Positions 9,783 to 17,386 of a stretch of DNA of 64,000 nt are shown piece by piece; position 1 is the first letter of the stretch; each line of letters begins with the position of its first letter. Origin of the DNA: Halorubrum sp. 2020YC2 (GTDB lineage: Archaea > Halobacteriota > Halobacteria > Halobacteriales > Haloferacaceae); the NCBI RefSeq assembly GCF_018623055.1, contig NZ_CP076019.1, positions 1-64,000 of the forward strand, in the 5' to 3' direction. The notes under the pieces were generated by a model. The model had not been told where the DNA came from. It saw only the letters and a list, made by a program, of their open reading frames with translations, and searched no databases. The position numbers were made by a program, and so were the translations under genes.

Positions 9783-10232
9783 TCAGCGGCCCTCTTCGGG
9801 TTCCGCCGCGAGCGCCTCGTCGCGGAGTTCGCGGCAGCGCTCGCCCGTGACCTCCAGCTCCGGGACGGGCGTCGGGTTTCCGTCGGCGTCGACGGCGACG
9901 AACACGAAGTACGACTCCGTCGTGAGTTCGCGCTCGCCCGTGCGCGGGGACTCGCGGTACGCGCGGATCCGCGTCCGGAGGCTCGTCCGCCCGACCGCGT
10001 ACACGTACGACTCGATGACGCAGGTGTCCCCCTGCGGCACCGGCCGCTTGAAGTCGAGCCCGTTGATCTTGGCCGTGACGCAGGTCTCGCCGGCGGCGCG
10101 CATGGCCGACATCGCGCCGATCTCGTCCATCCACTTGACGACGTTCCCCCCGTGGGCCGACTCGTAGTTGTTCGTGTGGGTGGGCTGGACGCGCTGGCGG
10201 TTCTCGATGTACGTCTCGCTGACGCTGGACAT
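9783..10232 (-). CDS. Acyl-CoA thioesterase, hotdog fold
   Basis: A 149-residue single hotdog domain of the YciA/BACH type, with the hallmark HGGNVVKWMDEIGAMSAMRA stretch where the active-site Asp and helix lie, and GDTCVIESYVYAVGRTSL on the following strands. It hydrolyses acyl-CoA thioesters. ATG 10232 (MSSVSETY) is the start; the longer frame upstream is arginine-rich and not protein-like. It is convergent with the ABC permease, two bases apart. Confidence 0.88.
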   Translation of the reverse strand: MSSVSETYIENRQRVQPTHTNNYESAHGGNVVKWMDEIGAMSAMRAAGETCVTAKINGLDFKRPVPQGDTCVIESYVYAVGRTSLRTRIRAYRESPRTGERELTTESYFVFVAVDADGNPTPVPELEVTGERCRELRDEALAAEPEEGR

Positions 10233-10430
10233 ACTCGGGGGTGGCGCGGCCGCGGGAAAAACACCCGTCCTCGGTCCGGCGGGCTCCCCGCACTCGGCGG
10301 GCCGGTCGCCCCCGACGCGCCGCGAGCGCCTCCCCGCCGGCCGCCGCCGACCCCGCGTCAAATTATCGACGCCTGTAATTTGGGCTTTAATCATAAATAG
10401 GAGATCCGGCTCCTCACAGACGAACTATCC

Positions 10431-12029
10431 ATGTTGAACGCGATCACCGCGCGGTACGGCCGGCGGGTCGGGGCGGCCGTGGTCTTGACCCTCGGCGTGA
10501 CGCTCGGGTTCATCGCCCTCTTCGCGGGGCACGTCGCGACGGTCGGGACTCCGGCGGCCGCGACGGCGGCGCTGACCGCGGTCGGCGTCGTCGTCACGCT
10601 GAATCTCGGGCTGCTGGGTATCGTGCTGATCGGGAACGTCGCGGTCGAGCTCCGACGGTTGACGCAGACGGCCGAGGCGGTCGGCCGCGGCGAGTTCGAC
10701 GCGAGCGCCGCCTCCGACCGCGGCGACGAGATCGGGCGGCTGTTCGACGCTTTCGACGAGACGCGGCGGTCGCTCCGCGACGCGGTCGCGGAGTCCGAGC
10801 GGGCGCAGTCCGAGGCCGAGTCGGCCCGCGAGGAGGCGGAGGCGATGTCTGACACCCTCCTAGAGCGCGCCGAGGACATCGGCGGCGCCATGGAGGACGC
10901 CGCCGAGGGCGACCTCACGCGCCGGCTCGACGAGGACAGCGAGGTCGACGCCATCGAGCGCATCACGGCGGCGTACAACGAGATGACCGGCGGGCTCTCG
11001 ACGACGGTCGAGGACATCCAGTCGTTCGCGGGCGACGTGGAGGCGACGAGCGAGGAGATGGCGGCGGAGGCGGACCAGGTCGCCGGGATGAACGAGGAGG
11101 TGGCCGACGAGATGCGCGCGCTGGCCGACGAGCTGGACGAGCAGACCGACCGGCTGCGCGAGACGGCCGCCGACACCGACGACTTCTCCGCGACGGTCGA
11201 GGAGATCGCCTCCACCACCGACGAGGTGGCGGGCGACGCGAGCGCTGCGGCCGACCTCGGCGAGGAGGGCGAGCGGCGGGCGACCGAGGCGGTCGAGGCG
11301 ATCGTCGCGATCGGCGACCTGCTGGAGGACCTCGACGGCCTCGTCGCCGGACTCGACGACCGGATGGACGGCGTCGCGGAGACGACCGACGTGATCGCGG
11401 ACATCGCGGAGCAGACCAACATCCTCGCTTTGAACGCCTCGATCGAGGCGTCGCGGGCGGGCGGCGACGGCGACGGGTTCGCGGTCGTCGCGGACGAGGT
11501 GAAGGGGCTCGCGGAGGAGACGCGCGAGTCCACCACCGAGATCGAGGCGACGATCGGCGAGGTGACCGAGGACGTGTCGGCGGTCGCCGGCGAGATGGAC
11601 CGGACGATGACGGAGCTAAACGAGACGACGTCGGCGGTGCGCGCCGCGGGCGACGCGATAGAGGAGCTGACCGGCACCGTCGAGGACGTCGACGTCGCGA
11701 TGGGCGACATCGCGCGGGCGACCGACGAGGGGGCCGAGGGGATCGAGTCGGTCGCGGCGCGCGTCGAGGCGGTCCACGGCTCCGCCACCGACGCCGCGGA
11801 CCGCGCGCGCTCGCTCGCGGAGACCGCGGACGACACCGCCGAGACCGTGGGCGACCTCGCGGAGACGGCGACGGCGCTCGCTCAGCGGACCGCGTCGCTC
11901 ACCGAGCGCCTCGACCAGTTCGAGACGCGGGCAGACGCGGACGCGGCCGCGGTCGACGCCGCGGGGGCGGACGCCGCGGCGGGGGTACCGCCCCGCCGGA
12001 GCCGACCGCGGAGGGCGACGCGGAGGTGA
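10431..12029 (+). CDS. Membrane chemotaxis transducer with HAMP and MCP signalling domains (HtrII-like)
   Basis: A 532-residue transducer. Two transmembrane helices (about residues 14-36 and 42-66, the second containing [14 protein letters not shown]) are separated by a very short external loop, so there is no extracellular ligand domain; this is the architecture of sensory-rhodopsin transducers. A HAMP domain follows ([20 protein letters not shown]), then a second HAMP-like segment and the long coiled-coil MCP domain with its signalling tip [16 protein letters not shown] near residue 330. The C-terminal tail is Ala/Asp-rich then basic. A Shine-Dalgarno-like GGAGGTGA at its end serves the opsin-like gene six bases downstream, so the two are made together. 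Confidence 0.93.
   Translation: MLNAITARYGRRVGAAVVLTLGVTLGFIALFAGHVATVGTPAAATAALTAVGVVVTLNLGLLGIVLIGNVAVELRRLTQTAEAVGRGEFDASAASDRGDEIGRLFDAFDETRRSLRDAVAESERAQSEAESAREEAEAMSDTLLERAEDIGGAMEDAAEGDLTRRLDEDSEVDAIERITAAYNEMTGGLSTTVEDIQSFAGDVEATSEEMAAEADQVAGMNEEVADEMRALADELDEQTDRLRETAADTDDFSATVEEIASTTDEVAGDASAAADLGEEGERRATEAVEAIVAIGDLLEDLDGLVAGLDDRMDGVAETTDVIADIAEQTNILALNASIEASRAGGDGDGFAVVADEVKGLAEETRESTTEIEATIGEVTEDVSAVAGEMDRTMTELNETTSAVRAAGDAIEELTGTVEDVDVAMGDIARATDEGAEGIESVAARVEAVHGSATDAADRARSLAETADDTAETVGDLAETATALAQRTASLTERLDQFETRADADAAAVDAAGADAAAGVPPRRSRPRRATRR
12022..12029 (+). promoter_or_regulatory. Ribosome binding site for the opsin-like gene
   Basis: GGAGGTGA lies seven bases before ATG 12036 and includes the transducer stop codon, supporting translational coupling and fixing the downstream start. 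Confidence 0.65.
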
Positions 12030-12035
12030 GCGCCG

Positions 12036-12776
12036 ATGATTGAGCCGTCGACGGTGCGGTTCGCCTCCGCGGCGATATACGCGGTGTCGGCCGTCGTGCT
12101 GGTCGCGCTCGCGCGGCGCAAGCCCGCCGAACTGCGCCGGTACTGTTACCCCTTCGTCGCGGTCGTGGCGCTCGCGGGTGTCGGGGTCGCGGGCTGGGGC
12201 GCCGGGATCGGAACGTTCTCGGTCGCGAGCGGAACGTTAGAGGGCGGACAGCTGCTCACCGACTACGTGGCGTACCCGTTCCTGTTCGGCTTCGCGACGT
12301 TCGTCGCGGGGGTGAGCCGGCGGTACGTCGGCGGCGTCGTCGCCGTCACCGTCGCGATGCGGCTCGGCTACGACTTCGCGGAGGTGTTCGAGGGCCCGCT
12401 CGCGACCGCGGGCACCGCTGGCATCCTCGTCGGGTACGCGACGCTGGTCGCGCTGTTCTTCGGGCCGGTGGCGAGCGCGGCGGCCCGGCAACCCCCCGCG
12501 CGGGAGCTGTTCTACAAGAAGACGCGGAACCTGTCGCTGTTCGCGTTCGGCGTGCTGATCGCGTGGGCGATGCTCCAGATCGCCGGGCTGTTCGATCAGT
12601 TCACCGCGACGGTGACCCTGGAGTACCTCGACCTCCTGCTCCGGGTCGGCTTCGCCGGCTTCGTGTTCGCGAACGTGGAGACGCTGGCGGCGGAGGCGGA
12701 GTCCGGGGTCGGGGGGGACGGCGGCAACGTGAGTCGGGACGCGGGCGCGACGCGGTCGGCGTCGAGCGCGGACTGA
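12036..12776 (+). CDS. Seven-helix microbial-opsin homologue lacking the retinal lysine
   Basis: A 246-residue protein with seven hydrophobic segments. Helices E-G match sensory rhodopsin II/bacteriorhodopsin: FGPVASAAARQ, then KKTRNLSLFAFGVL, then LEYLDLLLRVGFAGFV. In helix G the Asp (D199, bacteriorhodopsin D212) is kept, but the Schiff-base lysine position (K216) is Arg203, codon CGG at 12642-12644. In helix C, aligned on Pro81, the R82/D85/W86/T89/T90 positions read Gln72, Thr75, Asp76, Ala79, Tyr80. In helix F, W182/Y185/P186/W189 read Phe171, Leu174, Ile175, Ala178. The retinal pocket is therefore gone while the fold and transducer coupling appear kept. It is placed after the transducer as sop genes follow htr genes. 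Confidence 0.85.
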   Translation: MIEPSTVRFASAAIYAVSAVVLVALARRKPAELRRYCYPFVAVVALAGVGVAGWGAGIGTFSVASGTLEGGQLLTDYVAYPFLFGFATFVAGVSRRYVGGVVAVTVAMRLGYDFAEVFEGPLATAGTAGILVGYATLVALFFGPVASAAARQPPARELFYKKTRNLSLFAFGVLIAWAMLQIAGLFDQFTATVTLEYLDLLLRVGFAGFVFANVETLAAEAESGVGGDGGNVSRDAGATRSASSAD

Positions 12777-12900
12777 GTCGGTGCGGTCGGTTCTGCGCGC
12801 GGGACCGGTCGATTCGGCCGTACTCGGTCTACCCGCGCCATGGGTGGTCCCTGCGGTTCCGTTCATTCCTGCCGAAACTGACGCCGCGGTGTGAGAGCCC

Positions 12901-13133
12901 GTTTCGTCTGTCTCGCGTTCCCGCGCTTTCGGCTTCGATGGGAGGAGAGAGTACATTTCGTCTGTCTTCAGTCGGCCGGCCGGGTGATCGGCCGCGATCA
13001 CTCGACTCAGCGGTCGTTCAGAGAGTGGGTTTCGTCTGTCTCGGCGGGTGTACCGACGCCGACACCGCACCGAACGGCGTTCGGGACAGTCCCCGCTCCC
13101 GACAGGACTACGATTAGCTGAGACAGACGAGAC
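12901..13133. repeat. Cluster of four orc-associated repeats (probable origin recognition boxes)
   Basis: The 407-bp gap before orc holds direct copies of TTTCGTCTGTC at 12902-12912, 12956-12966 and 13030-13040 (the first and third extend as TTTCGTCTGTCTCG), and one inverted copy, GAGACAGACGAGAC, at 13120-13133 beside the promoter. A fifth, inverted copy lies just after the orc gene. An initiator gene surrounded by family-specific repeats, with an AT-rich stretch (13131-13157), is the usual layout of haloarchaeal origins. The repeat is not the canonical main-chromosome ORB, so it may be specific to this Orc lineage. Confidence 0.6.
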
Positions 13134-13147
13134 AAACAAAAACTGGT

Positions 13148-13157
13148 TTTAAATATA
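13148..13157 (+). promoter_or_regulatory. TATA box of orc1/cdc6
   Basis: TTTAAATATA lies about 31 bp before ATG 13184, consistent with a leaderless or near-leaderless transcript, and forms the most AT-rich part of the putative origin. Confidence 0.6.
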
Positions 13158-13183
13158 CCTGCCTGTTTGGCGTGAACAGAGAG

Positions 13184-14383
13184 ATGGCCGGACCGTTCAG
13201 CGACATCGAGCGTTCGATCTTCGCCGCCAAGGAAGTTCTCTCTGAGGACTACCAGCCCGATCAGATACTCGAACGCGACGACGAGATCGACGAGTATCGC
13301 CACGCGCTCGAAGACGTTCTCTTCGGCCGGACCCCACAGAACGTCATGTTGTACGGGCGGGCCGGACTCGGGAAGACCGCTGTGACGACTTACATGACGG
13401 AGGCGCTACGAGACGAAGTTGCGGAGCGTCCCGCCGCGGACGAACTGTTCGTCCACGAGTTGAACTGCAACGGGAAGACGGTGTACTCGGTCGTCCGAAC
13501 GCTGGTCAACGAACTGCTTCCGGAGGCGGCCAGCGACTTCCCAAAACGAGGGCTCAGTACCGCTGACGCGTTCGAGGAACTGTACGCGCAACTCGACCGG
13601 CGGGGTGGGACGCATCTCGCCGTGTTCGACGAGATCGACCACCTCGGCGACGCCGACACGCTCCTGTATGAACTCCCTCGGGCGCGCTCGATCGGTCACA
13701 TCGAAGACTCGAAGGTCGGTGTCATCGGTATCAGTAACAACTACACCTTTCGTCAGGACCTCTCCCCGAAAGTCAAGGACACGCTGATGGAGGCCGAGAT
13801 TTCATTCAGCCCCTACGACGCCAGCGAACTTCGGGCGATACTCGCAGACCGCGCCGACCGCGCGTTCGTCGACGGCGTCTGTGACGACTCGGCCGTCGCG
13901 AGGGCGGCCGCGATCGCAGCGAAAGACGGGGGGAACGCTCGCCAGGCGATCGACCTCCTCCGGGTCGGCGGCGAGGTGGCGAAGAAGCGTGGCGACGACA
14001 GCGTCGACGATTCACACATCGTCGAGGCTCAAGACCTCGTCCAGCGCGGTCGGCTCCGCAATCGAATTCGAGACCAAACCCAACACGCCCGGTTCCTGCT
14101 CGAAACGCTCGCGTACCTCGAAGACCGAGGAGAAACGCCCGCGCGTTCGAAGACGATCAAAACCCGGTACGAGCGCGTGGCGGACTCACACGCGGTGGAC
14201 CCGCTCACGACGCTGAAAAGCATTCAGAACCACCTCTCGGACCTCCACATGCTCGGATTCCTCCATCGAACCGACCGAAATCAGGGCGAGAGCGGCGGCC
14301 GTTATTACGAGTACGGTCTCGACCTCGACTCCGATATCGTCCTCGACATCAGAGGTGAGATCGAGACCGAACGGGACCGGTGA
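13184..14383 (+). CDS. Orc1/Cdc6-type replication initiator
   Basis: A 399-residue AAA+ initiator. Walker A is GRAGLGKT (residues 58-65), Walker B LAVFDEID (145-152), sensor 1 GISNN (182-186) and sensor 2 GNARQAIDLL, followed by a C-terminal winged helix (about 310-395) for origin binding. ATG 13184 was preferred over GTG 13172 because it sits at the expected distance from the TATA box. The protein is expected to bind the repeats on both sides and load the MCM helicase. Haloarchaea carry many orc paralogues, and the adjoining accessory DNA suggests a secondary, lineage-specific origin rather than the conserved oriC1. Confidence 0.93.
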   Translation: MAGPFSDIERSIFAAKEVLSEDYQPDQILERDDEIDEYRHALEDVLFGRTPQNVMLYGRAGLGKTAVTTYMTEALRDEVAERPAADELFVHELNCNGKTVYSVVRTLVNELLPEAASDFPKRGLSTADAFEELYAQLDRRGGTHLAVFDEIDHLGDADTLLYELPRARSIGHIEDSKVGVIGISNNYTFRQDLSPKVKDTLMEAEISFSPYDASELRAILADRADRAFVDGVCDDSAVARAAAIAAKDGGNARQAIDLLRVGGEVAKKRGDDSVDDSHIVEAQDLVQRGRLRNRIRDQTQHARFLLETLAYLEDRGETPARSKTIKTRYERVADSHAVDPLTTLKSIQNHLSDLHMLGFLHRTDRNQGESGGRYYEYGLDLDSDIVLDIRGEIETERDR

Positions 14384-14390
14384 GGAGGGC

Positions 14391-14406
14391 GAAGACAGAC
14401 GAAACG
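14391..14406 (-). repeat. Downstream inverted copy of the orc-associated repeat
   Basis: GAAGACAGACGAAACG is the reverse complement of CGTTTCGTCTGTCTTC and matches the copy at 12956-12969 including the TTC ending. It begins eight bases after the orc stop codon, so repeats bracket the gene in opposite orientation. Confidence 0.55.
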
Positions 14407-14914
14407 TCCTCTCTCACAGCGCGCATCGAGTTCCGCTTCGAGGTCGATCTCTCCTCGAGTTGACGCCCGAAGGGGAATCCCTACGACCCCAGTCACCGGC
14501 ACGTCGTGACGCGTGGCTGTCGCACGGCCTTCTCGCTCGTCGACGAGTACCCGGTCTGCGTCGACGTCGATGGCGTACGCGACGGCCGCGGCCTCGCCGC
14601 GATCGAGTCCCCGTCGCGACCGTTCGCTCACTACGTTCGGTCACGGTCGCGACTGGCCCCACGCTCACTCGCTTCGCTCGTTCGCGTGGATCACGTTCGA
14701 ACTCGGTTCGCAACTCCGTCGGCTCCGGCGAGACCACCCGCATCCCGCCTCGATCGCGGAACGCCTCGATGCGGTCGCGACCGTCGAACCCGGCCGTGAG
14801 TTCGTTCCAGACCGCCGTCGGGACGACGACCGCACCGAACTGGGATTCGACCAGCCGGAGCCGCTCGATGAGTGCCAGGTTCAGCAGGGGTGACGTGTTC
14901 GAAACGACCGTCAT
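14400..14914 (-). pseudogene. Broken PIN-domain toxin (DUF3368 type)
   Basis: The N-terminal half is clean (MTVVSNTSPLLNLALIERL, then VVVPTAVWNELTAGFDGRDR), but the C-terminal half (RGEAAAVAYAIDVDADRVLV, then VTGVVGIPLRASTRGEIDLE) lies in a different frame. The two are separated by inserted sequence around 14620-14700 that encodes no PIN sequence, and the 3' end runs into the orc-flanking repeat, so the natural C-terminus is lost. Its ATG overlaps the stop of the UPF0175 gene as in intact antitoxin-toxin pairs. It should be an inactive ribonuclease toxin. Confidence 0.75.
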
Positions 14915-15159
14915 TCACGGGCGTACTCGACGTCGAGCGCGAGATCATCCGCGGTGTAGTGACGCTCGACCTCGCGCTCGCCGAGCAGCCGATGGAACTC
15001 AGCCTTCGAGAGGCCGGCCAGCTCTCGTGCCTTCCCGAAAGAGAGGTACTCCTCTCGATACAGCGACACGGCGAGCTCCTGCCGGACGATGGGCTCGCGG
15101 TCCGCCGGCGGTGCCGCGATCGCGTCCAGCACCCCGGCGGGCAGATCGATACTACTCAT
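14911..15159 (-). CDS. UPF0175-family antitoxin (copy 1)
   Basis: An 82-residue protein starting MSSIDLPAGVLDAIAAPP. The family core is complete: PIVRQELAVSLYREEYLSFG, KARELAGLSKAEFHRLLGER, then a short C-terminal strand. UPF0175 proteins are small helical DNA-binding antitoxins of DUF3368 PIN toxins. Its partner directly downstream is a pseudogene, so this may be an orphan antitoxin. It is nearly identical to the copy at 19757-20005. Confidence 0.8.
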   Translation of the reverse strand: MSSIDLPAGVLDAIAAPPADREPIVRQELAVSLYREEYLSFGKARELAGLSKAEFHRLLGEREVERHYTADDLALDVEYARE

Positions 15160-15223
15160 ACCTCTCAGTTCGGCACCGCGGAAGTTAATATCGCCACTCA
15201 GGGCGGCGACCCGTAGCACAAAT

Positions 15224-15259
15224 TCAACCACCCTCGTCGTAGTACAGCGGCCGCGTCAT
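15224..15259 (-). pseudogene. Beheaded toxin remnant after DUF433 (copy 1)
   Basis: An ATG overlaps the stop of the DUF433 pseudogene and opens an 11-codon frame, MTRPLYYDEGG, matching the start of the 22-codon remnant at 19197-19265. Genes in this position after DUF433 antitoxins normally encode DUF5615 PIN-like toxins with an early acidic strand. Only the first codons remain. Confidence 0.45.
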
Positions 15260-15486
15260 ACGGCGGCCGGCTCGGAGGACGACGACCGGAAGTCGTCGAT
15301 GTGGTCGTAGCCGTACGCGAGCGCTCGGTGGACGTCGCCCGGCGTGCGGTCGGGGTACAGCCCCGCGATTTCGTCGGGACCCTACCCGCTGTGTTCGGAC
15401 GCCGATGCGACGTCTTTCACGCGGATCCCGGTCGCTCCGACGGTCGGCGCACCGTCGCTATGGTCGCTCTCCCGAACGACTCCCAT
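15256..15486 (-). pseudogene. DUF433 antitoxin with an in-frame stop (copy 1)
   Basis: Aligned codon for codon with the intact copy at 19262-19492 (both 231 bp), this copy has TAG where the other has the Tyr codon of HSGYSPDEI. The flanking residues (GATGIRVKDVASASEHSG before, PDEIAGLYPDRTPGDVHRAL after) are otherwise well kept, so inactivation looks recent. Confidence 0.75.
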
Positions 15487-15645
15487 ACCGGAGAACCGAC
15501 TCGTCCCGAGTTGAAACGTATGGTCCAGCGGATCATCGTCGAGACCCCATCTCGGGCCACTCCCCGGCCACCAAACGGGTTTGTCCCCCGCCGTACTGGT
15601 GTCGGCACGGCGGGAGCGAACCACGGGGAACCGCCCGTCGAGGGC

Positions 15646-16047
15646 GTGGACGTGGCGGCGATTCGGCGGTATCTCGCGGAGACGGACGTCCGCTTCGCGA
15701 TTCTGTTCGGCTCGCGAGTCCGCGGCGACGTCCACGAGTCGTCCGACGTCGACGTCACTCTCCGGTTCCCGGACAACCTGTCTCCCACGGAGCGGTTCCG
15801 TCGCCGGAACCGGATCGACGCGGACCTCCAGGGCCACGCGGACGCCTTCGTCGACGTGAGCGACATCGAGGGGCTTCCGCTCCCGATCGCGCGCGTCGCC
15901 CTCCGGGACGGGATTCGGCTGGTCGGAGACGACCGGGACGTCGACGCCTCTCGCGAACGGGCCGAGGCCGAGTACGAGGAGACCGCCACCGAGCGGGAGC
16001 GGGACCGTCGGGAGTTCGTCGATCGGATCGCGACGGGAAACGTATAG
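15646..16047 (+). CDS. Minimal nucleotidyltransferase (MNT) domain protein
   Basis: About 133 residues. The polymerase-beta-type motif is explicit: AILFGSRVRGDVHESSDVDV, with the GS helix and the paired aspartates, followed by LPLPIARVALRDGIRLVGDD. MNT proteins act in MNT-HEPN toxin-antitoxin systems, usually AMPylating the HEPN partner. No HEPN gene lies next to it, so it may be orphaned. GTG 15646 is preferred; the frame is open further upstream, but that part is antisense to the DUF433 promoter region. A truncated duplicate lies at 19654-19745. Confidence 0.7.
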   Translation: MDVAAIRRYLAETDVRFAILFGSRVRGDVHESSDVDVTLRFPDNLSPTERFRRRNRIDADLQGHADAFVDVSDIEGLPLPIARVALRDGIRLVGDDRDVDASRERAEAEYEETATERERDRREFVDRIATGNV

Positions 16048-16145
16048 ACGGTCGACGAGGCGGTCGTCGCGGTCACTGTCCGGCGTCGAAAAGCGACGTG
16101 AGCCACTCGATCTCCGCCTCCCGGTTATCAACCGATACCGCCCGG

Positions 16146-16598
16146 CTACGTTTCGTCTCCAGTGAACGTGAGCGTCTCCGGAACGAGTCGGGAGACGATT
16201 CCGTCGAAGTCGTCGTCGAAGCTCAACACGCCATCTATCCCGTGGTATTCGACCATCGCGACGGTCATCGCGTCGGTGAAACTGAGATCGTGGTCGGCGT
16301 ACGTCTGGTGGACGGACACGGCGCGATCGAAGAGCGACGGAGACGAGTGGAGCAGTTCGATGGCCGACGGGTATCCCGCGCCGCGAATGCGCCGTCCCAC
16401 TTCGAGACCGGCGTCGACGTCCCCCGTCCGCATCTGTGTGAGGGTGACCGTTTCGTCGTAGACGTAGTCGCTCGTCATCACGTGACCGTATTCCGCCGAC
16501 GAAAGAACCTCATTCAGCGCGTCGGTACCGACCGCGTGTCGGCTGGCGTCGGTGTCGTGATGAGCGTAGAACACGCCGGTATCGACGAAGACGCTCAT
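16146..16598 (-). CDS. VapC-type PIN-domain ribonuclease toxin
   Basis: A 150-residue single PIN domain with all acidic residues in place: Asp6 (VFVDTG), Glu49 (YVYDETV), Asp109 (SFTDAMTVAM) and the C-terminal SFDDDFD at 127-131. VapC toxins cleave tRNA or rRNA unless held by their antitoxin. ATG 16598 overlaps the antitoxin's stop by four bases (ATGA). The pair looks intact and functional, unlike most modules around it. Confidence 0.9.
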   Translation of the reverse strand: MSVFVDTGVFYAHHDTDASRHAVGTDALNEVLSSAEYGHVMTSDYVYDETVTLTQMRTGDVDAGLEVGRRIRGAGYPSAIELLHSSPSLFDRAVSVHQTYADHDLSFTDAMTVAMVEYHGIDGVLSFDDDFDGIVSRLVPETLTFTGDET

Positions 16599-16870
16599 CC
16601 GTAGAGGATGTCGTCGATGTCGTCTTCCGTCGTTTCGACACCGGAAGCGATTTTTCCTTGGTTGAACGCTTCGAGCTCCGTTTCGTTCATGGCCACCGTT
16701 CCGTCCCGGAACGAGTCGATGAACTCAGCGCGGGAGTCGACGGCCGACTGGATCAGTGTCGAGAGGAGCTCCTGTTGGGTGACTTTCTTTCCCGTTTTCA
16801 GCCGGATCTCCGCCTGAAGCTCCTCGAGCTTCGATTTCGCGTCCTCGTCCATCTTTACTGCCGTCGACAT
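16595..16870 (-). CDS. VapB-type antitoxin
   Basis: A 91-residue protein beginning MSTAVKMDEDAKSKLEELQA with a helix-rich middle (KKVTQQELLSTLIQSAVDSR) resembling ribbon-helix-helix antitoxins that read strand-helix-helix; the acidic C-terminus (TTEDDIDDILYG) would wrap the toxin. It precedes and overlaps the VapC gene. A perfect palindrome 9 bp upstream of its start is a likely autoregulatory operator. Confidence 0.85.
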   Translation of the reverse strand: MSTAVKMDEDAKSKLEELQAEIRLKTGKKVTQQELLSTLIQSAVDSRAEFIDSFRDGTVAMNETELEAFNQGKIASGVETTEDDIDDILYG

Positions 16871-16878
16871 AGATGAGA

Positions 16879-16892
16879 GTTGTAGCTACAAC
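16879..16892. promoter_or_regulatory. Palindromic operator before the VapBC-type pair
   Basis: GTTGTAGCTACAAC is a perfect 14-bp palindrome located 9 bp before the antitoxin start, between it and an AT-rich promoter-like stretch. That is where VapB-VapC complexes bind to repress their own operon. Confidence 0.55.
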
Positions 16893-16950
16893 ACAGTTAA
16901 CGTTTCTACCAAAACTCGACACGCTCTCACAGGAGACTCAGGAGGAAGCT

Positions 16951-16973
16951 CACGACTTCAGTCGTGGGTCACT
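16951..16973 (+). repeat. IS200/IS605-type hairpin scar, copy 1
   Basis: CACGAC-TTCA-GTCGTG forms a short stem-loop. The 23-bp block containing it recurs exactly, same strand, at 17998-18020. The GGAAGCT preceding it resembles the flank of right-end hairpins of TnpB-type elements. No transposase gene is next to it. Confidence 0.55.
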
Positions 16974-17089
16974 GACTGACTGACGCTCCGACATAACTGA
17001 AGCGGAACGGATGCCTCGTTCTCGCGCGTAACAGGTGCTCGACCGGACGCGACAGCATATCTATCCGTGGTTCCGACGTAGTGACTCGT

Positions 17090-17386
17090 ATGTCCGGGCT
17101 CGGAGCGGATCTCGATGCCATCGCGGCCGCCGGCGGCTACGACGACACCGACGCCGTGGTCGAGGAGGCCGTCCGTGAGCTGTTGCGTCGGCGTCCGGAG
17201 CTTCGGCTCTCGCTCGCGGTCGAGCAGTACCGCACCGGAGCGGTGAGTTGTAACCGGGGTGCCGAACTGGCCGGCGTCTCGACTGAGTCCTTCGTGCGCG
17301 AACTCGCGGATCGGGGGATCGACCGGGAGGCCGGATTCCTGAGCGAGGCCGCCCGCGAGGATCGCCTGGAGACGTTCCTCGAGTAG
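17090..17386 (+). CDS. UPF0175-family antitoxin (divergent third member)
   Basis: A 98-residue protein. The core AVVEEAVRELLRRRPELRLS, AVEQYRTGAVSCNRGAELAG and VSTESFVRELADRGID follows the UPF0175 plan but is quite different from the two near-identical copies elsewhere in this region, so it was acquired separately. ATG 17090 fits a TATA-like CATATCTA about 30 bp upstream; GTG 17081 is an alternative. The PIN partner downstream is broken. Confidence 0.75.
   Translation: MSGLGADLDAIAAAGGYDDTDAVVEEAVRELLRRRPELRLSLAVEQYRTGAVSCNRGAELAGVSTESFVRELADRGIDREAGFLSEAAREDRLETFLE

Noticed and set aside
8284-10293. 669-codon open frame on the minus strand
   Set aside because: It is the antisense of the ABC transporter genes. 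The translation is Arg/Pro-rich with no domain, and the plus-strand genes have clear motifs. High GC produces such shadows.
13184-14383. Calling this the main chromosomal oriC1
   Set aside because: The repeat is not the canonical ORB I would expect, and the surrounding genes are accessory on one side, so only a putative, possibly secondary origin is claimed.
15301-15645. Upstream extension of the nucleotidyltransferase frame
   Set aside because: The extension is antisense to the DUF433 gene and its promoter, and its residues do not resemble the family N-terminus; the GTG at 15646 suffices.
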